64,000 bases of DNA from Salsipaludibacter sp963735045 (GTDB lineage Bacteria; Actinomycetota; Nitriliruptoria; Nitriliruptorales; Nitriliruptoraceae), in contig CAVTIZ010000001.1 in NCBI GenBank assembly GCA_963735045.1, positions 62,001 through 126,000 of the forward strand, read 5' to 3'. Shown here piece after piece: positions 1 through 8,347 of the stretch. The translations under genes were made by a program, and so were the position numbers. The stretch's first letter is position 1. Each line of letters starts with the position of its first letter. The notes under the pieces were generated by a model. It was not told where the DNA came from and did no database searches. It was given only the letters and a program-made list of their open reading frames with translations.

Positions 1-1
1 C

Positions 2-868
2 CTGCCCGTCGGCGTGCCCAAGGTGATGGTGTCCACGGTCGCCAGCGGTGACGTGGGGCCCTACGTCGGCCCGTCCGACATCGCCATGATGTACTCGGTG
101 GCCGACATCGCCGGACTCAACCGCATCACGCGCACGGTGCTGGCCAACGCGGCCGCCGCGATCGCCGGCATGGCCGCCCGGCCGCCGTTGGACGACGACC
201 GCGACGTCCCGGCCGTCGGGATCACGATGTTCGGGGTCACCACCCCGGCCGTCGAACAGGTCGTCGACCTGCTCGGCGACGATCGCGAGCCCCTGGTGTT
301 CCACGCCACCGGGACCGGTGGCCGCTCGATGGAGAAGTTGGTCGCCTCCGGCCTGGTCGAGGGCGTCATCGACCTGACCACCACGGAGGTGTGCGACGAG
401 TTGATGGGTGGGGTCTTCACCGCCGGACCCGGGCGCTTCGACGTCTACGCCGACCACCCGGTCCCCTACGTGGGATCGGTCGGCGCCCTCGACATGGTCA
501 ACTTCGGTGCCCGGGACACCGTGCCCGAGCGCTTCGACGACCGACTCCTGCACGTGCACAACGCCAACGTCACCCTGATGCGAACCACCCCCGAGGAGAA
601 CGCCCGCATGGGGGCCTGGATCGCCGACAAGCTCAACGCGATCGCCGGTCCGGTGCGATTCCTGCTGCCGGAGGGCGGGGTGTCCATGCTGGATGCCCCC
701 GACCAGCCCTTCCACGACCCCGAGGCCGACGCGGCCCTGTTCGACGCGCTCGACGAGGGCTTCGAGGCCTCCGACGACCACCACCTGGTCCGACTCCCCC
801 ACCACGTCAACGACCCCGCCTTCGCGCGGGCCGTCGTCGCCGCCTACCACGACCTCACCGGAGCCTGA
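2..868 (+). CDS. Tm-1-like ATP-binding domain protein (UPF0261), 5' end missing
   Basis: The open frame runs in from the window edge and stops at a TGA, leaving 288 residues of a family normally about 400 long, so the N-terminal part lies outside. The visible part contains the MVSTVASGD and GPSDIAMMYSVADI segments and the GTGGRSMEKL segment typical of UPF0261/Tm-1-like proteins. These bind ATP; the tomato Tm-1 homologue inhibits a viral replicase, but the bacterial role is not established. The stop is 2 bp before the next gene, a TIM-barrel PEP-hydrolase-family protein, which is the usual partner of this family. The two probably act together in an uncharacterised metabolic step. Confidence 0.88.
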   Translation: MPVGVPKVMVSTVASGDVGPYVGPSDIAMMYSVADIAGLNRITRTVLANAAAAIAGMAARPPLDDDRDVPAVGITMFGVTTPAVEQVVDLLGDDREPLVFHATGTGGRSMEKLVASGLVEGVIDLTTTEVCDELMGGVFTAGPGRFDVYADHPVPYVGSVGALDMVNFGARDTVPERFDDRLLHVHNANVTLMRTTPEENARMGAWIADKLNAIAGPVRFLLPEGGVSMLDAPDQPFHDPEADAALFDALDEGFEASDDHHLVRLPHHVNDPAFARAVVAAYHDLTGA

Positions 869-870
869 CG

Positions 871-1710
871 ATGCCCACCCGCCGTCGCTTCACCCGCACC
901 GAACTGCTCGAGCGCTTTCGCGCCAAGATCGACGCCGGACGCCCGATCATCGGTGGCGGTGCCGGCACGGGCATCTCGGCGAAGTGGGAGGAGGCGGGCG
1001 GCATCGACCTGATCGTGATCTACAACTCCGGCCGGTTCCGGATGGCCGGCCAGGGCTCGTTGGCCGGCCTGCTCGCCTACGGCAATGCCAACGACATCGT
1101 GGTCGACATGGCCGACGAGGTCCTGTCGGCGGTGACCGACACCCCGGTGCTGGCTGGCGTCAACGGCACCGACCCGTTCATGGACACGGAGGGGTTCCTG
1201 GAACGGTTGCGCGCACTGGGCTTCGCCGGCGTGCAGAACTTCCCCACCGTCGGGCTCATCGACGGGACCTTCCGGGCCAACCTGGAGGAGACCGGGATGG
1301 GCTACGACAAGGAGGTGGAGGTCATCCGCGCCGCCCATGACGCCGACCTGCTGACCACGCCCTACGTGTTCTCCGCCGAGGACGCGACGACCATGACCGA
1401 GGCCGGCGCCGACATCGTGGTGTGCCACATGGGCCTGACCACGGGTGGCGGGATCGGGGCCGAGACCGCGCTCACGCTCGACGACTGCGTGCCCCTGGTC
1501 GACGAGTGGACCGCCGCGGCCCGCGCGGTGCGCGACGACGTCATCGTCCTGGTCCACGGCGGCCCGGTGTCGATGCCCGACGACGCCGCCTTCGTGTTGC
1601 GTGAATGCCACGGCGTGGACGGCTTCTACGGCGCGTCGAGCATGGAGCGCCTGCCCGTCGAGGATGCCCTGCGCACCCAGACCGAGCGTTTCGTGGCCAT
1701 CGAGTACTGA
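871..1710 (+). CDS. Phosphoenolpyruvate hydrolase family TIM-barrel protein
   Basis: The protein has 279 residues. It starts at an ATG 2 bp after the preceding stop, so it is probably translationally coupled. The sequence has the family hallmarks: PIIGGGAGTGISAKWEE near the N-terminus, LIVIYNSGRFRMAG, GVNGTDP, GVQNFPTVGLIDG and GFYGASSMERLPVE near the C-terminus. This is the PF09370-type TIM barrel, annotated as PEP hydrolase-like or as a signal-transduction TIM barrel. The actual reaction in bacteria is uncertain. Pairing with the UPF0261 gene and a downstream cupin supports a small catabolic operon. Confidence 0.9.
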   Translation: MPTRRRFTRTELLERFRAKIDAGRPIIGGGAGTGISAKWEEAGGIDLIVIYNSGRFRMAGQGSLAGLLAYGNANDIVVDMADEVLSAVTDTPVLAGVNGTDPFMDTEGFLERLRALGFAGVQNFPTVGLIDGTFRANLEETGMGYDKEVEVIRAAHDADLLTTPYVFSAEDATTMTEAGADIVVCHMGLTTGGGIGAETALTLDDCVPLVDEWTAAARAVRDDVIVLVHGGPVSMPDDAAFVLRECHGVDGFYGASSMERLPVEDALRTQTERFVAIEY

Positions 1711-1738
1711 CTCGCGAACCCCTCCGACAGGAGCACCG

Positions 1739-2146
1739 ATGCCCGGATCCTTCATCCCGACCGATGCCGTCGAGGTCGACGACCTCGCCTGGGGCGCCCT
1801 CGGGTGGGTGGTCGACCCGACAACCGCGCCGGACGCCGACCTGACCGTGCTGGACGTCACGATCCAGCCCGGACAGGGCCATGGCTTCCACCGTCACCCC
1901 CGCCAGGAGGAGGTCATCCACGTGCTGTCGGGCGCGATCGAGCAGTGGATCGAGCAGGACCACCAGGTGCTCGGCGCCGGCGCGAGCGCGCACGTGCCGG
2001 TCGACACGGTCCATGCCTCCTTCGTGGCCGACGACGCCGACAGCCCGGCCCACCTGCTGGTGGTGCTGACCCCGTCGGTGACCGACGAGGGCTACGAAGC
2101 GGTCGAGGTGGCGGACCAGGCGCCGTGGGACACGCTGCGGACCTGA
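1739..2146 (+). CDS. Cupin domain protein
   Basis: A single-domain cupin of 135 residues. The start is placed at the ATG after a GACAGGAG ribosome site. The metal-site motif GHGFHRHPRQEEVIHVLSG (residues about 43-61) holds the HxH and E ligands of cupin motif 1, and a later PVDTVHASF segment supplies the motif 2 His. Substrate unknown. It lies 28 bp after the TIM-barrel gene and is probably the last gene of the operon, whose end overlaps a small bidirectional hairpin. Confidence 0.85.
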   Translation: MPGSFIPTDAVEVDDLAWGALGWVVDPTTAPDADLTVLDVTIQPGQGHGFHRHPRQEEVIHVLSGAIEQWIEQDHQVLGAGASAHVPVDTVHASFVADDADSPAHLLVVLTPSVTDEGYEAVEVADQAPWDTLRT

Positions 2147-2160
2147 CCGATCGCGGTCAG
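2143..2160. terminator. Small bidirectional hairpin between convergent genes
   Basis: The arms CTGACCG and CGGTCAG are 7-bp perfect complements around a 4-base loop. They contain the stop codons of the cupin gene and of the convergent redoxin gene. No T tract is seen. The position suggests a shared terminator. Confidence 0.45.
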
Positions 2161-2723
2161 GCGGGCTCGTTGCCGGGACGCCACTTGATGCCACAGCCCA
2201 TCGAGGGCACCTGCTCGGTGACCTCGTCGCCGGCCAGCGTCGCACGCACCGCGGCACGGAGGGACTCCCCGGTGACCTCGGCGTCGTTGCCGGGTGTCGC
2301 CTCGTCGAAGCGACCCCGGTAGACGAGCCGGTGGTCGGTGTCGTAGACGAAGAAGTCCGGGGTGCAGGCCGCCCGGAACGCCGCGGCGACCTCCTGGGTC
2401 TCGTCGAACAGGACCGGGAAGGCGTAGCCGCGCTCGTCGGCCTCCAGCGCCAGGCGTGCGGGTGCGTCGTCGGGGTAGGCCTCGGGGTCGTTGGACGAGA
2501 TCGCCACCATCGCCACCCGACCGTCGTTGGCCACGTGGCGCCCGAACACCGCGAGGCCGTCCGCGATCCGCTTGACGTACGGACAGTGGTTGCACACGAA
2601 GGCCACCACGTTGACCCGCGACGACAGGTCCGAGGAGGTCACCGTGTCACCGGTACGGACGTTGGGCAGGGAGAACTCGGGCATGGTCGAACCGAGTTCG
2701 ACCATCTGGGACTGCTGGGCCAT
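2157..2723 (-). CDS. Thioredoxin-fold redoxin with CNHCPYVK motif
   Basis: A cytoplasmic thioredoxin-fold protein of 188 residues. No signal peptide is seen. The segment VVAFVCNHCPYVKRI (about residues 38-52) carries the CxxC pair followed by the PYV typical of a widespread AhpC/TSA-like family. Conserved downstream segments include MVAISSNDPEAYPDD and TPDFFVYD, with the cis-Pro before DFF. The family is thought to reduce disulfides or peroxides; the substrate is unknown. It is a single gene converging on the cupin operon. Confidence 0.85.
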   Translation of the reverse strand: MAQQSQMVELGSTMPEFSLPNVRTGDTVTSSDLSSRVNVVAFVCNHCPYVKRIADGLAVFGRHVANDGRVAMVAISSNDPEAYPDDAPARLALEADERGYAFPVLFDETQEVAAAFRAACTPDFFVYDTDHRLVYRGRFDEATPGNDAEVTGESLRAAVRATLAGDEVTEQVPSMGCGIKWRPGNEPA

Positions 2724-2814
2724 GGTGGCACTCCGGATCGGGCGCGGGAGGGGTCACGCAGGACGCGACGGGCCCCCCACCGTACTGACGGCCCGACGTC
2801 GTCCGTCCGAGCCG

Positions 2815-3609
2815 TCAGTCCTGGTCAGCGGTGTCGGTGGGCGGCTGCATGATCGAGAAGCTGCCACCCTGCGGGTCATGGATGCCGGCCAGGATCCCCA
2901 CCGGGGACTCGTCCGGCCCGTGGGTGACGGTGCCGCCGAGTTCACGGGCGCGTGCCAGCGTGGCCTCGGCGTCGGCCACGAGGAAGTACACGCTCCAGTG
3001 GTTGGGAACCTGCTCGGGGAAGCCGTCGGGCATGGGCATGATCCCGGCCACGCCCTCGTCCCCGCCCTCGACCACGTGGTAGGTCATCCCCGGCATGTCC
3101 AGGGCCTGGTAGTCCCAGCCGAACATGGCATGGCCGAACTCCAGCGCGGCGTCCACGTCCCGGGTCATCAGTTCGTTCCACGCCCAGGTGTCGGGTTCGT
3201 TGACCTTCGACGACCCGATGTGGTCACCGGCCTCCCACAGGCACACCACGGCCCCGGCCGGGTCGGCCACGATCGCCATCCGCCCAGCCGACATCACGTC
3301 CATCGTCGGCAGCATCACCGTCCCACCGGCCTCCTCGGCGCGGGTCGTGGCCGCGTCCACGTCGTCGACGGCCACGTAGGTCGCCCACTGGGGCGGCATG
3401 CCCTCCATCTCCGGCTGTTGCGCGCCGATGCCGGCGACCACCTCGCCGCCGTGGGTGAAGTTGGCGTAGATCCACGTGCCGTCGTCGTACTCGTCGACGG
3501 TCTCCCAGCCGAACAGTCCCCGGTAGAAGGCCGTCGCCCCCGCGACGTCTGGCGTCGTCAGGTCGATCCAGCAGGGGGTGCCGGGCTCGTAGCCGGTGCG
3601 GATGCTCAT
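2815..3609 (-). CDS. VOC family protein with two glyoxalase domains
   Basis: The protein has 264 residues. The start is the ATG giving MSIRTGYEPGTPCWIDL; the open frame upstream is a shadow of the neighbouring oxidoreductase. Two tandem vicinal-oxygen-chelate modules are visible, each opening with a WIDL/WNEL strand and an FYRGLFGW- or FGHAMFGWDY-type helix (about residues 13-35 and 140-165). Family members include bleomycin-resistance-like and hydrolase-associated proteins. Substrate unknown. It is probably monocistronic or loosely linked to the Gfo/Idh gene 76 bp upstream. Confidence 0.88.
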   Translation of the reverse strand: MSIRTGYEPGTPCWIDLTTPDVAGATAFYRGLFGWETVDEYDDGTWIYANFTHGGEVVAGIGAQQPEMEGMPPQWATYVAVDDVDAATTRAEEAGGTVMLPTMDVMSAGRMAIVADPAGAVVCLWEAGDHIGSSKVNEPDTWAWNELMTRDVDAALEFGHAMFGWDYQALDMPGMTYHVVEGGDEGVAGIMPMPDGFPEQVPNHWSVYFLVADAEATLARARELGGTVTHGPDESPVGILAGIHDPQGGSFSIMQPPTDTADQD

Positions 3610-3685
3610 GGGGTCCCTCGTCGGTCGTCGATCCGTCCACCCTAGGTGGGGGGTGCGACACCCGGGCCGGTGCCGGCCAGCGGGT

Positions 3686-4696
3686 TCAGGCCACCGGGGC
3701 CGGGGGCCCGTCCTCGAAGGGGTAGACCAGCCCGATGCGTCGGCGGACCTCGTCCATGACCTCGTGGGTCGCCAGCGTGTCGGCATGGGTCCACATCGGG
3801 GACTCGACGTCGCCGTCCTCGATGCCGAGGTGGGTGGCCGCGATCTCGAACTCGAACCCGTGTCCCTCGAAGGGGGCCTCGTGGTGGGTGACCTGCCCGT
3901 CCCGATGGACCTCGAACGCCTGGGGGTGGTGCAGGGGGGCCGGCACGACGATGCGGCCTCCGTCACCCTCCAGCACGGTGGTGTTGGCCAGGCGCTGGTC
4001 CGCCGCCGTGGCGATGTGCACCTCGCAGTCGCCGTGCCGGGCGGTGAACGTGGTCTCGAGGTCGACGCCGTCGTCGAGTCGCCCGCTCGCGTCGAGCACC
4101 TCGTCGGCCGGACCGAGCAGCATGTGGGCGATCGACACCGGGTAGACGCCCATGTCGAGCAGCGCACCGCCCGCCCGATCGGCGTCGAAGAGCCGGCTGG
4201 CGGTCTGGCGGTCCTGGTCCTCGCCCAGGGACAGCTCGGCCCGGCGGACCGTGCCGATCACCCCCTCGTCGAGCAGCCGAACCAGTTCGCGGATCGCCGG
4301 CAGGAAGCGGGTCCACATGGCCTCGAGGACGAAGCAGTTGCGCTCCCGGGCGTGGTCGAACACGGCGGCGGCGTCGGCCCGGCTCACCGCCAGTGGCTTC
4401 TCGACCAGCAGGTGCTTGCCGGCGTCCAGAACGAGGTGGGCCGCTCCCGGGTGGTGGACGTGGTTGTTGCCGACGTAGACGACCTCGACCTCGTCGTCGG
4501 CCACCAACTCCTCGTAGGACCCGTGGCCGCGTGCCGCGCCGATCTCGGCGGCGTAGGCGCCCACGCGCTCGGGGCTGGTCGAGCCGACCGCGACCAGTTC
4601 GCCACCACGGACGTTGCCGAGGTCGCTGGCGAACTGGCGCGAGATCCTCCCCGCCCCGATGATGCCCCAGTGGTGGACGGCTCGGTCGGTGTCCAT
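3686..4696 (-). CDS. Gfo/Idh/MocA family NAD(P)-dependent oxidoreductase
   Basis: The protein has 336 residues, a usual family length. Its start follows a CAGGAG ribosome site. A Rossmann N-terminus GIIGAGRISRQFASDL (residues 10-25) is followed by LLVEKPLAVS, the catalytic Lys motif of the family, and by the C-terminal alpha/beta domain with LLDMGVYPVSIAHMLLG. It probably oxidises or reduces a sugar, inositol or trans-dihydrodiol-like substrate. No pathway partner adjoins it, so the substrate is open. Confidence 0.9.
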   Translation of the reverse strand: MDTDRAVHHWGIIGAGRISRQFASDLGNVRGGELVAVGSTSPERVGAYAAEIGAARGHGSYEELVADDEVEVVYVGNNHVHHPGAAHLVLDAGKHLLVEKPLAVSRADAAAVFDHARERNCFVLEAMWTRFLPAIRELVRLLDEGVIGTVRRAELSLGEDQDRQTASRLFDADRAGGALLDMGVYPVSIAHMLLGPADEVLDASGRLDDGVDLETTFTARHGDCEVHIATAADQRLANTTVLEGDGGRIVVPAPLHHPQAFEVHRDGQVTHHEAPFEGHGFEFEIAATHLGIEDGDVESPMWTHADTLATHEVMDEVRRRIGLVYPFEDGPPAPVA

Positions 4697-4802
4697 GGCG
4701 GCTCCTGGCAGTGGCGCGGTCGCTCCACGCATGGCCGACGATGCTAGGGGGCACCGCCACGACGCGACCGCGCCCGTTCGGGCCGTCGCGTGGACCGCCC
4801 GG

Positions 4803-5243
4803 TCAGGCCGCCGAGGAGGGATCCGGGATGCGACGACCCGAGATCTCGTCGGGATGGACGACCACCCAGTGGGGGCGGTCCACGCCATCGGCCCACGGGT
4901 GCAGGTCGGCGTCGGCCAGCGCGGCCAGGACCTGCTCGTCGTCCTCCAGGTCCGAGGTGCCACGCAGCAGCACGCTCCAGCCGGTGCGCGTGGCCTCGTC
5001 GTAACCGTCCACCTCGAAGGCCATGCTGGCCCGGCGGCTGGCCGCGTCCAGGGTCAGGCCCGACGCGGTGCGGAAGCACACCCGACGTCCGATGCGGACG
5101 TGGTTGACCGGCAACACGATCGGGTCGCCGGCCTGGACGAAGGCGACCCGTCCCACCGGTGACAGGTCGACCAGGTGCAGGCAGGTGTCGGCGTCCAGGA
5201 CCTCGAGGCCCTGGCGATCGGCGGGTCGGGGCGTGGTGGACAT
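4803..5243 (-). CDS. PNPOx-fold (split-barrel) protein 1 of the dormancy island
   Basis: A pyridoxamine-5'-phosphate-oxidase-like split barrel of 146 residues. It has the PVGRVAFVQAGDPIVLPVNH strand pair, FEVDGYDEATRTGWSVLLRG and a C-terminal ISGRRIP. The family binds FMN or F420; in actinobacteria many members are induced in hypoxia or dormancy. A GGAGGATCCC ribosome site sets the start. It lies 53 bp after a second such gene that ends in the same ISGRRIP, and is probably the last cistron of a three-gene PNPOx operon starting at 6267. Confidence 0.88.
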   Translation of the reverse strand: MSTTPRPADRQGLEVLDADTCLHLVDLSPVGRVAFVQAGDPIVLPVNHVRIGRRVCFRTASGLTLDAASRRASMAFEVDGYDEATRTGWSVLLRGTSDLEDDEQVLAALADADLHPWADGVDRPHWVVVHPDEISGRRIPDPSSAA

Positions 5244-5296
5244 GGGATCCTCCGGGCAGCGGGGTCAGGCAGGCCGCGGACGGCCGTGGGTACGGC

Positions 5297-5785
5297 TCAG
5301 GACGGATCCGGCGCGGCGGGCGTCGATGTCGTGGCAGCCGTGACGGGGATGCGCCGACCACTGATCGTCCGGGGCAGGACCTGTACGAAGTGGTTGCGGT
5401 CACCACCGGCGAAGGTGTGCAGGCCCATGCCCGCCAGTCGGTCGACCTCGTCGCCGTCGGTGACCTCGACCAGCCGGCCCCGGACCAGCACGCTCCAGCC
5501 GGTGTGGTCGTCGAGGTCGACGTGGTCGACCTGGAAGGTCACCTCGTCGCGGGCGTCGGTGGCGCCCAGCTTGGACCCGACCCCCGTGCGGAACAGCACG
5601 CTGCCACGGTCGACGACGTAGTTGACGGGGAAGATCACCGGGCCACCGTCGTCGTTGAGCGCGATGCGTCCCACCCGGGATCCCGCCAGCAGCTGCAGGC
5701 ACTCGCCGACGTCGAGGTGGACCAGTCGGCCCTCGTCGCGGAAGGACTCGAGGTCCCGGTAGGCGTCGAGCGCGTCGCGGCTCAC
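5297..5785 (-). CDS. PNPOx-fold protein 2
   Basis: The protein has 162 residues. The GTG start is chosen because it overlaps the preceding stop in GTGA and follows a strong GGAAGGAGGA ribosome site. The PNPOx split-barrel features are SRVGRIALNDDGGPVIFPVNY, DDHTGWSVLVRGRLVEV and TISGRRIPV. Its C-terminal layout (FAGGDRNHFVQVLP) is close to PNPOx 1. It probably binds a flavin or F420 and acts as a redox or oxygen-related protein. It is co-translated with PNPOx 3. Confidence 0.87.
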   Translation of the reverse strand: MSRDALDAYRDLESFRDEGRLVHLDVGECLQLLAGSRVGRIALNDDGGPVIFPVNYVVDRGSVLFRTGVGSKLGATDARDEVTFQVDHVDLDDHTGWSVLVRGRLVEVTDGDEVDRLAGMGLHTFAGGDRNHFVQVLPRTISGRRIPVTAATTSTPAAPDPS

Positions 5786-6267
5786 GACTCCTCCTTCCCG
5801 TGGTCCAGCACCCGTCCATCGACCCGTTCGGGCGCGACGGCCAACCACTGGCGGTCCCGATAGCCCGCCAGCCACGTGGGTCGACCGCGGATGTCGTGGC
5901 GGGTGTGCTCGACCAGGTCGTCCACGGGGTGCAGGCGTCCCTGGACCACCACGCTCCACCCGGTGTGGTCGTCGCGGTCGTAGCCGTCGACCTCGAAGAC
6001 GACTCGACGGCCCGGTCGTCGCACCGCGGCGTGGAGCTTGGAACCGGCCACCGAGACGAACAGGATCTCGTTGTCACGCACCACGTGGTTGACCGGCACG
6101 ACACGCGGTTCGCCGTCGGCGACGAAGCCCAGGCGTCCCAGCGGCGCGGCCTCGAGCCGCTCCCAGCACTGGTCCTGGTCGAGGATCGTGAGCCCGTGCC
6201 GGTCGGGTGGCGCTGCGGACGCCAGCGCGGCGTCCTGCATGGTGGACGGGTCGGTCGTGGTCGCCAT
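5782..6267 (-). CDS. PNPOx-fold protein 3, paralogue of PNPOx 4
   Basis: A split-barrel protein of 161 residues with APLGRLGFVADGEPRVVPVN, FVSVAGSKLHAAVRRPG and DHTGWSVVVQGRLHPVDDLV. It is a close paralogue of the gene at 11547-12029; the two share PVNHVVRD, GSKLHA, FEVDGYD and HTGWSVV and similar lengths. A CGGAGACC ribosome site precedes the ATG. It is the first gene of the leftward PNPOx operon. A 49-bp element shared with the paralogue's promoter lies 75 bp upstream, suggesting control by the adjacent DosR-like regulator (inference). Confidence 0.88.
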   Translation of the reverse strand: MATTTDPSTMQDAALASAAPPDRHGLTILDQDQCWERLEAAPLGRLGFVADGEPRVVPVNHVVRDNEILFVSVAGSKLHAAVRRPGRRVVFEVDGYDRDDHTGWSVVVQGRLHPVDDLVEHTRHDIRGRPTWLAGYRDRQWLAVAPERVDGRVLDHGKEES

Positions 6268-6341
6268 CGTGGTCTCCGATCGGTGCGGGAAGGGGCCCGG
6301 GCCGTCCCCACGAGCATGGCCGCCGCGGTGCCACCCCGGGT

Positions 6342-6390
6342 CGGAGTCCGGCCCGACTCGTCTGCCCGAGGGTCCCGATCCGATCGGGAC
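6342..6390 (-). promoter_or_regulatory. 49-bp conserved upstream element, copy 1 (DosR-box-like)
   Basis: This block matches 12109-12157 without gaps at 42 of 49 positions by direct comparison. It holds a perfect 19-bp palindrome GTCCCGATCCGATCGGGAC (6372-6390). Overlapping it on the minus strand is GGGACCCTCGGGCA (6363-6376), which resembles the degenerate DosR box GGGACYNNNGGCCC of mycobacteria. Both copies sit 75-80 bp before the ATG of a PNPOx gene on the same strand. Confidence 0.6.
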
Positions 6391-6404
6391 GCTCGGGACC
6401 CGGA

Positions 6405-7145
6405 TCAGTAGCGCCGTTCCTCGCGGGCGCGGGTCTCGGCGAGGTAGGCGGCGGCCTCGACCCGGCGGCTGACCTCGAGCTTGCCCAGGATGCCGGAGAC
6501 GTAGTTCTTGATGGTCTTCTCGGCGAGGTGGAGGCGCTCGGCGATCTCGCGGTTGGTGCGTCCGTCGGCGATCATGTCGAGGATGCGCTCCTCGGTCGGC
6601 GTGAGCCGCGCCAGGCGCTCGTCGCGGCCCTCCTCGGGGTTGCGGACCCGCTCGAGGACGCGCTGGGTGACCGCGGGGTCCAGGATGGACTCGCCCCGGC
6701 CGACACGCCGGATGGAGTCGGCCAACTGCTGGCCCCGGACCTGCTTGAGCAGGTACCCGGCCGCCCCCGCCATGATCGAGTCGAACAGCGCCTGGTCGTC
6801 GGAGTACGACGTGAGCATCAGGACCCGGGTCTCGGGTCGTCGGGACCGGATCTCGCGACAGGCGTCGACGCCGTTGCCGTCGGGCAGGCGCACGTCCATC
6901 ACGACCACGTCGGGCTCGAACACCCGGGCTCGTGCCACCGCCTCCTGCGCGGTGCCCGCCTCGACCACCACCTCGAGGTCGTCGGTGGCGTCCAGCACGG
7001 CCGACAGGCCCTGGCGGACGATCTCGTGGTCGTCGACCAACATCACGCGCACCACCGGCGGCACGGCGCCGACCCCCGAGGGGTCGGTCGCGGGATCCTC
7101 GTCGGACCCGTGGCGTGGCTCGGCGGATGGCTCCTGGGGTGTCAT
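6405..7145 (-). CDS. DosR/DevR-like NarL-family response regulator
   Basis: The protein has 246 residues. The receiver domain begins at VRVMLVDDHEIVRQGL; the phospho-acceptor is Asp84 in VVVMDVRLPDG. A LuxR-type HTH lies near the C-terminus, LTPTEERILDMIADGRTNRE followed by IAERLHLAEKTIKNYVS. The AEKT-KNYVS recognition helix matches mycobacterial DosR. The N-terminal 30 residues are a variable acidic extension. The ATG start overlaps the kinase stop (ATGA), so the pair is co-translated. Likely targets are the PNPOx, stress-protein and dikinase genes around it (inference from box-like sites). Confidence 0.92.
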   Translation of the reverse strand: MTPQEPSAEPRHGSDEDPATDPSGVGAVPPVVRVMLVDDHEIVRQGLSAVLDATDDLEVVVEAGTAQEAVARARVFEPDVVVMDVRLPDGNGVDACREIRSRRPETRVLMLTSYSDDQALFDSIMAGAAGYLLKQVRGQQLADSIRRVGRGESILDPAVTQRVLERVRNPEEGRDERLARLTPTEERILDMIADGRTNREIAERLHLAEKTIKNYVSGILGKLEVSRRVEAAAYLAETRAREERRY

Positions 7146-8347
7146 GGTGACTCCGGTTCGGACGTGGGGATGCCGCCGGCCATGGGCGGCTCGAGGGGCA
7201 GGGTCACGCACAGCCGGGTACCGGCGCCGGGGGCGGCGTCGACCCGCACCCGTCCGCCGTGCAGGGCCGCGCGTTCCCGCACGTTGACCAGTCCGTGCCC
7301 GGCCGAGGGCTGGCCCGGGTCGAAGCCGAGGCCGTCGTCGACCACGACCAGGTCGAGCGTGTCCGGGCCGAGGTCGAGACGGACCTCGACGTCGGAGGCC
7401 CCGGCGTGGCGGGCGACGTTGGACAGCGCCTCACGGACCACCAGCAGCAGGTCGGGGACCATGGCGTCGGGGACGACGGTGGCCGTGCGGGCGTCCACGA
7501 CCAGGCGCGGCCGGGTGAGCGCGTTGACCTCGTGCTCCCGGGCCAGTTCGACCAGCCCGGCCCGCAGGCCGAGCGCAGCCGCGTCGTCGGCCTGCAGGGC
7601 GAAGATGGTGTTGCGCAGGTCGCGGATGGTGGTGTCGATCGCGTCCACCGCCGTGTCGAGTCGTGCGGCCACCCGGTCGGGGTCGGACCGGACCATCGTG
7701 CGCGCCGAGTCCAGCCCCATGCCGATGGAGAACAGCGTCTGGATGATGCCGTCGTGCAGGTCGCGCGACAGGCGGTCGCGCTCGCCCGCCACGGCCAGTC
7801 GCTGCAGCCGCTCGGCCAGTACGGCGTTGTCGATCGCGGCCCCCACCTGGAGGGCGAGCAACTCGACGAAGTCCTCGTCGGCGGCGGTGAAGCCACCAGG
7901 CTTGTCGGTCAGGTAGAGGTTGCCGAACACGGTGCCGCCGGACACCACGGGGGTCCCCAGGAAGGTGGTCATCGGCGGGTGGTGGTCGGGGAAGCCCGAC
8001 GACGCGGGATGCCGCCCGAGGTCCGGGACCCGCAACGTCGACGGGTCACGCACGAGCAGGCCGAGGACGCCGCGCCCCGTCGGCAGGTGGTCGATCCGCC
8101 GCACGGTGTCGTCGTCGATCCCGGAGTGGACGAAGCGCTTGAGCGACTGGTCGTCACCGATGACCCCCACGGCCGCGTAGCGCGCGCCGGTGGCCTCGCG
8201 CGCGACCACCACCACGTGCTCGAGGAGGTCGTCGAGCTCCAGCTCCCCGGCCAGCGCCGACGCGACACGTCCCATCGCCGCAAGGCGCGCGTCCTCGGGG
8301 ATGTCGGGCATGGTCACGGTCGGGCCTGGCGCAGGGGTGGGTGTCAC
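7142..8347 (-). CDS. DosS/DevS-like GAF-domain sensor histidine kinase
   Basis: About 401 residues with one GAF domain, HisKA_3 and HATPase. The GAF segment has RHPASSGFPDHHPPMTTFLG and VFGNLYLTDKPGGF, closely like GAF-A of mycobacterial DosS/DosT, where a His in this segment ligates heme (family knowledge; residue equivalence not checked). The phospho-acceptor is His198 in RDLHDGIIQTL. The ATP lid is DDGLGFDP plus GHGLVNVRERA. It has one GAF rather than the two of M. tuberculosis DosS. The GTG start is chosen for its GTGA overlap with the upstream stop; an ATG 36 bp further in (8311) is the alternative. Probably an oxygen, NO or redox sensor. Confidence 0.88.
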   Translation of the reverse strand: MTPTPAPGPTVTMPDIPEDARLAAMGRVASALAGELELDDLLEHVVVVAREATGARYAAVGVIGDDQSLKRFVHSGIDDDTVRRIDHLPTGRGVLGLLVRDPSTLRVPDLGRHPASSGFPDHHPPMTTFLGTPVVSGGTVFGNLYLTDKPGGFTAADEDFVELLALQVGAAIDNAVLAERLQRLAVAGERDRLSRDLHDGIIQTLFSIGMGLDSARTMVRSDPDRVAARLDTAVDAIDTTIRDLRNTIFALQADDAAALGLRAGLVELAREHEVNALTRPRLVVDARTATVVPDAMVPDLLLVVREALSNVARHAGASDVEVRLDLGPDTLDLVVVDDGLGFDPGQPSAGHGLVNVRERAALHGGRVRVDAAPGAGTRLCVTLPLEPPMAGGIPTSEPESP

